From assembly GCA_900544365.1 (NCBI GenBank), contig UQVF01000037.1, forward strand, positions 1 to 19,480: a stretch of 19,480 bases of DNA. Reading direction: 5' to 3'. This document shows, in pieces, positions 7,391 to 12,429 of this stretch (positions within the stretch are counted from its first letter, which is position 1; each line of letters starts with the position of its first letter). Position numbers and translations under genes: made by a program. The notes under the pieces were generated by a model. It saw nothing but the letters and a program-made list of their open reading frames with translations. It made no database searches and was not told the origin of the DNA. This DNA comes from an uncultured Veillonella sp. (GTDB lineage: Bacteria; Bacillota; Negativicutes; Veillonellales; Veillonellaceae).

Positions 7391-8407
7391 TTAGGCTTCT
7401 TGTACAGTGTTAAGGTTTAGCTCTAAATCCTTGATCATTTGTAAATCATCCAATGGAGAACGACCAGCTGTTGTTAGATAACCACCTACCATGATACCGT
7501 TCAAGCCACCTTTTAATGCGTAAGCTTGTAAGTCACGAAGGTTCACTTCACGACCACCAGCGGTACGGATCAATGCATTTGGTAATACAAAACGGAACAC
7601 AGCGAAGGTACGAAGAATTTCCAATGGAGGAATTGGTTCGTTGTTTTCAAATGGTGTGTTCTTGATTGGGTTTAGTATGTTTAATGGAATAGAATCAACA
7701 CCTAAACGTTTTAACTCGAATGCCATTTCAACACGTTGCTCTTTCGTTTCGTTCAAGCCTAAGATACCACCGGAGCAAACACGAATGCCAGCTTTTTGGG
7801 CATTGGAGATAGTGAACATTTTATCTTCATAAGAGTGTGTTGTACAAATATCTGGGAAATGGCTTGGCGCTGTTTCTATGTTAGAGTGATAACGGGTTAC
7901 ACCAATTTCTTTCAATTGAACAGCTTGTTCATAGGTCAATAGGCCGAGAGAACAACAAATCTCTAAACCAGTTTCTTTGCGGATACGAGTTAAAGCACGT
8001 AAGATTTGTTCGAATTCTTTTGGATTGTCTGTATTACGACCACTTGTTACGATAGAGAAGCGGATGGCCCCAGCTTCTTTCGCTTTTTTAGCGGCGTTGA
8101 CGATTTCATCCTCTTCCATGAAAGGATACACAGTCACACCTGTGTCATGATGGGCAGATTGAGCGCAGAATTTACAGTTTTCTGGGCACTTACCGGAACG
8201 GGCGTTCACGATGGCACATAGGTCTACTGTATCGTCATTGAATTTTTGACGGATTTTGTCAGCCATAGCTAAAAGAATCATGGTGTCATCATCGGATGTG
8301 TGAATCAGTTGTTCCGCCTCTTCACGAGTAATCTCGCCACCATCTAATACCTTTTGTGCGTATGCTATGATTGTTTCATAGGAAATAGATTTTGATACAG
8401 TTTCCAT
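7391..8407 (-). CDS. bioB: Biotin synthase BioB (radical SAM)
   Basis: 338 residues. It converts dethiobiotin to biotin by radical sulfur insertion. The radical-SAM cluster motif is CPENCKFC (C74, C78, C81). Residues matching the auxiliary-cluster ligands of E. coli BioB are C151 (in CCSLG), C211 (in CSGG) and R281 (in RTAGGRE). The position matching the remaining ligand, E. coli C97 (RFCMG; YCIVASG in B. subtilis), is Ser118 here (RFSIVTSG), and an extra Cys, C152, adjoins C151. That may mark a variant with a different auxiliary cluster. Length is normal. The ribosome site GAGGTG lies 6 bases before ATG. The gene stands alone with no other bio genes in the window, under a consensus promoter with a candidate BirA operator. 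Confidence 0.95.
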   Translation of the reverse strand: METVSKSISYETIIAYAQKVLDGGEITREEAEQLIHTSDDDTMILLAMADKIRQKFNDDTVDLCAIVNARSGKCPENCKFCAQSAHHDTGVTVYPFMEEDEIVNAAKKAKEAGAIRFSIVTSGRNTDNPKEFEQILRALTRIRKETGLEICCSLGLLTYEQAVQLKEIGVTRYHSNIETAPSHFPDICTTHSYEDKMFTISNAQKAGIRVCSGGILGLNETKEQRVEMAFELKRLGVDSIPLNILNPIKNTPFENNEPIPPLEILRTFAVFRFVLPNALIRTAGGREVNLRDLQAYALKGGLNGIMVGGYLTTAGRSPLDDLQMIKDLELNLNTVQEA

Positions 8408-8460
8408 AATTACACCTCGTAATAGTTGTTTGATTTTAATGACTACATCATAATGACTAC

Positions 8461-8490
8461 ATTATATATCTATTGTTAACTAGAGTCAAT
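8461..8490 (-). promoter_or_regulatory. bioB promoter
   Basis: Minus strand TTGACT (8490-8485 region), 17-base spacer, TATAAT (8466-8461): near-consensus. The leader then contains TAATGACTACA twice with a 14-bp period (8437-8447 and 8451-8461). Confidence 0.8.
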
Positions 8491-8506
8491 AGATTAGGCG
8501 TTAACA
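8473..8506. promoter_or_regulatory. Candidate BirA operator over the bioB promoter
   Basis: TTGTTAAC (8473-8480) and GTTAACA (8500-8506) form the inverted half-sites expected for the biotin repressor BirA. They straddle the -35 box and spacer, where binding would block transcription. The 19-base gap is longer than the roughly 15 bases I know for the Bacillus site, so this is a candidate only. Confidence 0.45.
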
Positions 8507-8509
8507 TTT

Positions 8510-8710
8510 GTAGGTCGTCTCTTGTTCCGTTATGCAGCCTGTTGCGGGTTTTATTAGATAAAGGGAAGAGCACGACATATTCCTCCACAAACTGATACAG
8601 TGGTTAGGTTTGCTCCGGAACATGTCGTGCTCTTCTTGCACTTGTGTAATTTAGGTAGTAAGGGATGCCATAAGGCTGCTACGTATAACTGCGCTCTTCA
8701 GGGATTGAAA
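8510..8710. repeat. Hairpin repeat element, copy 1
   Basis: Outer arms GCAGCC (left) and GGCTGC (right) enclose an inner hairpin at 8565-8635. The inner left arm GAAGAGCACGACATATTCC pairs with GGAACATGTCGTGCTCTTC with a single A/C mismatch. Other copies have GTAGCC / GGCTAC in the outer arm, so this copy carries a compensating change. The left end GTAGGTCGTC matches copy 2. Toxin cassette 2 follows it, starting about 110 bases later. Confidence 0.75.
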
Positions 8711-8815
8711 GAAGGGGATAAGTACTTATCAAAGAACTCCTGAGGTTGGCTTATTTAGGGGTATATTTTAAATTTCTGCGATTGTGGAATATTATTCTAT
8801 ATGTAGAATTTGTGA

Positions 8816-8821
8816 TATAAT
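8816..8821 (+). promoter_or_regulatory. Extended -10 promoter of toxin gene, cassette 2
   Basis: TATAAT preceded by TGA (extended -10), 75 bases before the toxin start; the -35 is weak. Confidence 0.55.
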
Positions 8822-8890
8822 AGGTTCGTAGAAGAGTTAATGACGTGTTGTTAGGCTCATCTCGTCCTCATATGGGAGGAGGTGGTTGCT

Positions 8891-8968
8891 ATGACTAAAT
8901 ATGAAAAAATCTCCTTGATTATTTCTATTGCTAGTTTAGCAATTCAACTCATTGATCTAGTAAAATAG
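8891..8968 (+). CDS. Holin-like type I toxin peptide, 25 aa, cassette 2
   Basis: ORF begins MTKYEKISLIISIASLA and ends IQLIDLVK. The MTxYExxSLII start resembles Hol-Tox/TxpA peptides; one hydrophobic span is followed by an Asp and a terminal Lys. The ribosome site GGGAGGAGGTGG lies about 6 bases before ATG, far stronger than most genes here, so translation must be restrained at the RNA level. The gene is close to the cassette-5 toxin (MTKYEKISLIIALTSLA) and more distant from cassette 4. A minus-strand RNA overlaps its 3' end. The reading frame is certain; function is inferred from family and architecture. Confidence 0.7.
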   Translation: MTKYEKISLIISIASLAIQLIDLVK

Positions 8969-8974
8969 ACAATG

Positions 8975-9087
8975 AAAAAGCCTAACGGATAAGGTCTCAC
9001 ACACCTTAGCACGTTAGGCATATTTCATTTTGCATTCTTTTGAGATGAGCCTGACGCCAGCACACGTTACTAGCTCTTCTTTTCTAT
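8975..9087 (-). ncRNA. Putative antisense (antitoxin) RNA, cassette 2
   Basis: Promoter on the minus strand: TTGCAT (9122-9117), exactly 17 bases, TATACT (9099-9094), the best of the antisense promoters. The transcript would end at the hairpin 8980-9019, followed on this strand by TTTTT immediately beyond the toxin stop. Ends are estimated. Confidence 0.6.
8980..9019. terminator. Shared terminator hairpin, cassette 2
   Basis: Outer stem GCCTAACG / CGTTAGGC, inner stem TAAGGT / ACCTTA. TTTTT lies on the minus-strand (antisense RNA) side; the toxin side has only a weak ATATTTCATTTT tract. Confidence 0.75.
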
Positions 9088-9161
9088 AGGATAAGTATAG
9101 CATTGTTTATTGCTAAATGCAAATATCGCTAGAGTTTACGTGAATATATGGAGAAAAGTCG

Positions 9162-9190
9162 TTGAAATTATAGGCGATAAATGGTAAAAT
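9162..9190 (+). promoter_or_regulatory. Promoter of par-like antitoxin RNA
   Basis: TTGAAA (9162-9167), 17-base spacer, TAAAAT (9185-9190). Confidence 0.7.
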
Positions 9191-9196
9191 AAATTC

Positions 9197-9264
9197 AGCT
9201 AAACAAAGATTTTATAAAGAAAAGCACACAAAAACTCCCTAGGGTGCCACCTAGGGAGTTTTAC
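9197..9264 (+). ncRNA. Putative par-like antitoxin RNA (RNAII analogue), locus 3
   Basis: A transcript of about 68 nt is predicted from the 9162-9190 promoter to the terminator at 9231-9262. It contains AGATTTTATAAAGAAA (9207-9222) plus CACA two bases later. That is identical to the plus strand at 9378-9393 (plus CACA at 9396), which is the complement of the toxin start codon and its first codons. The RNA could therefore pair with and block the toxin's translation start, as RNAII does to fst in the par locus of plasmid pAD1. Sequence identity is seen; expression is inferred. Confidence 0.65.
9231..9262. terminator. Shared bidirectional terminator of the par-like locus
   Basis: Perfect 13-bp stem AAAACTCCCTAGG / CCTAGGGAGTTTT with loop GTGCCA. 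T run on both strands. It ends both the antitoxin RNA and the convergent toxin mRNA. Confidence 0.9.
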
Positions 9265-9302
9265 TTTGTATTATTTATAGATCAATATAAAATTTAGGAT
9301 TG

Positions 9303-9398
9303 TTACAAGTGGAATAGCAATTCAATCCATTTGCGAATATAGTAGCCAATTATATTCGCCAAAATTGCCTTAAAAAGAGATTTTATAAAGAAAGTCAC
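9303..9398 (-). CDS. Fst/Ldr-like small hydrophobic toxin peptide, 31 aa (par-like locus)
   Basis: GTG-initiated ORF beginning MTFFIKSLFKAILANIIGYY and ending IRKWIELLFHL (initiator GTG read as Met). The ribosome site GGAGGAGGTGAT lies 3-4 bases before GTG; the overlapping ATG is followed at once by TGA and cannot serve. The peptide has an amphipathic basic N-terminus, a hydrophobic core and a KW tail, loosely like Ldr/Fst toxins (ILAxII..W..RK), but I do not recognise it as a named family. Upstream on the minus strand lie TATACT with an extended TG (9452-9447) and a GTTAC-GG / CC-GTAAC stem (9415-9440) directly before the ribosome site, placed to mask it. The transcript would terminate at 9231-9262 and converge with the antitoxin RNA. 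Confidence 0.65.
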   Translation of the reverse strand: MTFFIKSLFKAILANIIGYYIRKWIELLFHL

Positions 9399-9399
9399 A
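9378..9399. repeat. Direct repeat (toxin copy) of the par-like locus
   Basis: AGATTTTATAAAGAAA at 9378-9393, then GT and CACA. The same 16 bases at 9207-9222, then AG and CACA. The toxin copy spans the GTG start and the first seven codons. Confidence 0.9.
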
Positions 9400-9414
9400 T
9401 TATCACCTCCTCCT

Positions 9415-9440
9415 GTTACGGAATCGGTTTCACCTGTAAC
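9415..9440 (-). promoter_or_regulatory. 5' stem-loop in par-like toxin leader
   Basis: On the minus strand GTTAC(A)GG pairs with CCGTAAC and the GGAGGAGG site follows immediately. It would sit at the extreme 5' end of the toxin mRNA (predicted TSS near 9440), like the 5' stabilising helix of fst mRNA. Pairing is seen; role inferred. Confidence 0.5.
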
Positions 9441-9446
9441 GAGATT

Positions 9447-9452
9447 AGTATA
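9447..9452 (-). promoter_or_regulatory. Promoter -10 of par-like toxin
   Basis: Minus-strand TATACT preceded by TGG (extended -10); the -35 is weak. Confidence 0.5.
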
Positions 9453-9551
9453 CCATAAACAGTTATTTAAATATATGCATAATGTTGATAGTTAAGTCGA
9501 GTTTATAACGATAAAAATGCTTTTGGTGTAGTCATTTTTCGTGTTTACTTT

Positions 9552-9557
9552 TATAAT
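9552..9557 (+). promoter_or_regulatory. Promoter -10 upstream of the MocR-SbcDC operon
   Basis: TATAAT in CTTTTATAATATAAGG, about 140 bases before the regulator start; TAGTCA at 17 bases spacing is a poor -35. The long leader (to 9695) contains no ORF or clear hairpin that I can support. Confidence 0.4.
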
Positions 9558-9695
9558 ATAAGGTAAGAGTATATCTTAGAAATGATGGTTCAGAATTTTG
9601 AAGGTAGCGGCGTAAGAAATGTAACTACTAAAGAATCGAGAACAAAAAAGATATATACATTTAGAGACGTAAGGTTGTTGTTTTGGAGGGTCTAG

Positions 9696-11183
9696 ATGAT
9701 TGTCCTAGATGCGAATGCAGGGGTTCCCATGTACGAGCAGGTATATGAGGCTGTAAAAGTGCATATTGAGCAGGGGTTGTTCCGTCCAGGGCAACGTCTC
9801 CCTTCTATACGTGCTATGGCGGCGCAGTTGGGTGTCAGCAAGATTACGGTGGAACAAGCGTATGTGCAGTTGGCGACGGAAGGATATATTCAAGCCCATA
9901 ACAAGGCGCCCTATGAGGTGCTAGAGATCTCCCGCCCTTTGGGGGGATATTATGACAAGGTGACTTATACTGCTACTACATCTAATCAAACATGGGCGAG
10001 CATAGGTGATACAAATCATAAGCCAGAAGAGCTAACATCGTATCGTGATAGGACTGAACGGTGCATAGCAAATTCTGCTTTGTATGAAGAAACGAATAGA
10101 CTGCCCCATTCGATCCTTTACAACTTCGCTACTGGCGCCATGGACCCGGAGGGATTTGATTTCAAACGGTGGAAGCGCTTTATTGGCTATGCTTTACGAG
10201 ACACAAAGCGACTGATGACCTATGGTCAGCTAGAAGGCGAACCTGAGCTGAGGTCGGCTTTGAATCAATATTTGCAACAGGCGCGAGGTGTGCGGGCATC
10301 AGCAGAGCGAGTGCTTGTGACCAGTGGCACTCTCAATTCGTTGCATATGATTGCGTCCTTGTTACAACGCCAAGGGAAATCTAAGGTAGCCATCGATCGT
10401 CAAAGCCCTAGTTTTGCTAAAGCTGTATGGAAAGATTACGGATTTTCTGTAGTAGAGGTGGATACAGGAGATCCACAATGGATTCTCACGTTAGAAGCAG
10501 CGAATGTAGGCGTCGTATACTGTATGCCGTCTCATGGTGATAGTATGGGCCGTATTATGACGATCCAAGAGCGAACAGAGTTATTACGGTGGGCCCAGAG
10601 TCGAAAGGCTTTCATTATAGAAGACGATTATGATAGTGAACTTCGCTATTATGGGAAGCCAGTGTTATCGTTTCAGGGTATGGATCTCCAAGATTGTGTG
10701 ATTTACATGGGCACGCCGTCGAAGGTGTTACCGCCGTCGATTCGGTTGAGTTACCTCGTGTTGCCGGTAGTTCTCTATGAGGACTTTCACAAGCACCGCA
10801 AGGCCTATGGGCAAAGTGCAGGCGTGTTAGAGCAGTTGGCATGGGCCATGTATATGGATGAAGGGGAGTGGCATAAGCAAATTCGCCGCCTTCGTAAACA
10901 TTATTTAGAAAAAAGCAGGTATTTTACAAGTCTATTGCGCCACTATTTGGATGATACTTATGAGGTCATCGATCCAGAGGGTGGTGTCTATGCGGGGATT
11001 CGCAAGGTGCACACTAAGGGTGACGTGTTTCGTACACGAGCGTTACAGGCTGGTTGCGACATCAAGGTCATAGACCGAGATGGGACCGGTATTGTAGAGA
11101 TGTTGTTATCGTTCAGCGGTATACCGACCCGCGATTTAGAACGGGCGGTGCAGGTATTAGCTGAGGCTTGGAAAGGGTTATAA
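9696..11183 (+). CDS. MocR-type transcriptional regulator (GntR HTH + aminotransferase class I)
   Basis: 495 residues. Residues 1-75 are a GntR winged helix (VPMYEQVYEAVKVHIEQG, GQRLPSIRAMAAQLGVSKIT, EGYI). After a linker, residues 150-495 form a fold-type I PLP domain: GEPELRSAL, then IIEDDYDSEL (307-316), then MGTPSKVLPP with K343 as the expected PLP lysine. MocR proteins bind PLP or an amino ligand and often control vitamin B6, GABA or taurine genes; the target here is unknown. The usual GTFSK is GTPSK and the following APGLRLGY is PPSIRLSY, so the active site is slightly atypical. The ribosome site GGAGGG lies 7 bases before ATG. It lies one base upstream of the SbcD-like gene, an unusual operon partner. 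Confidence 0.9.
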   Translation: MIVLDANAGVPMYEQVYEAVKVHIEQGLFRPGQRLPSIRAMAAQLGVSKITVEQAYVQLATEGYIQAHNKAPYEVLEISRPLGGYYDKVTYTATTSNQTWASIGDTNHKPEELTSYRDRTERCIANSALYEETNRLPHSILYNFATGAMDPEGFDFKRWKRFIGYALRDTKRLMTYGQLEGEPELRSALNQYLQQARGVRASAERVLVTSGTLNSLHMIASLLQRQGKSKVAIDRQSPSFAKAVWKDYGFSVVEVDTGDPQWILTLEAANVGVVYCMPSHGDSMGRIMTIQERTELLRWAQSRKAFIIEDDYDSELRYYGKPVLSFQGMDLQDCVIYMGTPSKVLPPSIRLSYLVLPVVLYEDFHKHRKAYGQSAGVLEQLAWAMYMDEGEWHKQIRRLRKHYLEKSRYFTSLLRHYLDDTYEVIDPEGGVYAGIRKVHTKGDVFRTRALQAGCDIKVIDRDGTGIVEMLLSFSGIPTRDLERAVQVLAEAWKGL

Positions 11184-11184
11184 T

Positions 11185-12429
11185 ATGGGCATACCATTTC
11201 GATTCATACAATGTGGGGATCTCCATCTAGGGGCGCCCTTTCGCTATTTAAAATCTTTTGGCAGATCCTTAGACGAGGCCATGATGCGCGCCACCTATGG
11301 GTCCTTTCAGAATATCGTGAATCTAGCTATCCGTCAGCGTGTGGCAGCGGTGCTGATCACGGGAGACGTCTACGATGGGGTGGACCATCCCCTTGAGGCG
11401 GAGGTGCACTTTGTGCGTGCCTGTGAAAGTCTCGCCAAGGAGCATATTCCTGTCTATGTGGTGCAAGGCAACCATGATCCTTCTGAAAGTTGGAAACGGC
11501 ACATGCCATTGCCCGACAATGTCCATATCTGTGCAGCGGACCGAGTGGATCGGTTTTCGCTTATGGTGCGTGGTCAAGAGGTGGCAGGCATCTATGGTCG
11601 GAGTATTTCTAGTGATACCCAATATGAGGACTTAGCGTCGGACATTCATCCGTTGCGCAGTGATCCTTTTTCCATCGCCCTGGTACATGGGACGGTGGGA
11701 CGTCATGAAGGACATGACCAGACGGGACCGTGTTCCCTCGATACATTGCGGCGTATTCCCGTTCAGTATTGGGCCTTTGGTCATGTTCACAAGCGACAGG
11801 TTCTGAGCGAACAGCCTCACATCGTCTATGCGGGAAACACTCAAGGGTTACACCGTGGTGAAAGTGGCCCAAAAGGATGCTATGTGGTGGATGTATCTAG
11901 CCGTGGCACTGTGGAGGTGCACTTTCACGAGACCAATGCCATTCGATTTGCAGAAGACACCATCGACTTAGGGCAAGTGCAATCTGTATTAGAGATGCTA
12001 GAAATGTTGCGGCACAAAAAAGAAATGCTCCGAAAACAGGGGATGTCCATCTTATTGACGCTTACACTCACAGGAGAAGGACCTTTGTCCAAAGTGGCAG
12101 GTGACAATGCAGTGCGTGCAGCTTGGATGGAGGAAGCCCAAGCGGAAGAAGGTGGCAAACATGGCGTGTATATTATCGGCATAGAATGCGATACTTTCAG
12201 TACCGGTAAACAAGGTGTTGCTCCAGGTATGGTCAGCGATTATGTGAAAGCCTTGGATATGATGGATACGGGTGCGGATTCGTTAATGAGCATTGTGAAA
12301 AACCGCCCAGAGTGGAAACGCTTGGGCATGTATAGTCGTTTGGTGACGGACGACATGGTGCAGTCCGCCTATGGAAAGGCACGACGGGGAGGAATCCGGT
12401 TATTACAGGGGAATGAGTATGAAGATTAA
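11185..12429 (+). CDS. SbcD/YhaO-like metallophosphoesterase (DNA exonuclease subunit)
   Basis: 414 residues. Calcineurin-like phosphoesterase motifs run in order: GDLHLG (D12, H14), TGDVYDG (D61), GNHD (95-98), VHGT (H168) and FGHVHKR (199-204), covering both metal sites of the Mre11/SbcD fold. The C-terminal 150 residues would be the capping and partner-binding part. It is expected to act with the following ATPase on DNA ends or hairpins, as Mre11-Rad50 does. The length and the short C-terminal domain suit the Bacillus YhaO type rather than E. coli SbcD. ATG follows the upstream TAA by one base; the ribosome site AAAGGG lies in the preceding gene. It overlaps the next gene by 11 bases. Confidence 0.88.
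   Translation: MGIPFRFIQCGDLHLGAPFRYLKSFGRSLDEAMMRATYGSFQNIVNLAIRQRVAAVLITGDVYDGVDHPLEAEVHFVRACESLAKEHIPVYVVQGNHDPSESWKRHMPLPDNVHICAADRVDRFSLMVRGQEVAGIYGRSISSDTQYEDLASDIHPLRSDPFSIALVHGTVGRHEGHDQTGPCSLDTLRRIPVQYWAFGHVHKRQVLSEQPHIVYAGNTQGLHRGESGPKGCYVVDVSSRGTVEVHFHETNAIRFAEDTIDLGQVQSVLEMLEMLRHKKEMLRKQGMSILLTLTLTGEGPLSKVAGDNAVRAAWMEEAQAEEGGKHGVYIIGIECDTFSTGKQGVAPGMVSDYVKALDMMDTGADSLMSIVKNRPEWKRLGMYSRLVTDDMVQSAYGKARRGGIRLLQGNEYED

Larger units (their letters stand above)
8831..9079. repeat. Inverted-repeat-bounded toxin cassette 2
   Basis: Left arm 8831-8863 (GAAGAG..ACGTG..GTTAGGCTCATCTC) and right arm 9042-9079 (GAGATGAGCCTGACG..CACGTTA..CTCTTC) are inverted copies. The toxin ORF, a shared hairpin and an inward antisense promoter lie between or beside them. 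Confidence 0.75.

Noticed and set aside
8401..8461. Riboswitch in the bioB leader
   Set aside because: Only a short AT-rich leader with a tandem 11-bp repeat; no multi-stem aptamer or terminator structure.
8565..8635. Inner hairpins of the elements as simple rho-independent terminators
   Set aside because: The stems are 27-28 bp and not followed by a clean T run (for example TTGCACTTGTG), so ordinary intrinsic termination is not the best explanation.
12371..12418. Upstream in-frame start of the SbcC-like gene
   Set aside because: No ribosome site there, and Walker A family alignment begins at MKIKEI; ATG 12419 has AGGGG at good spacing.
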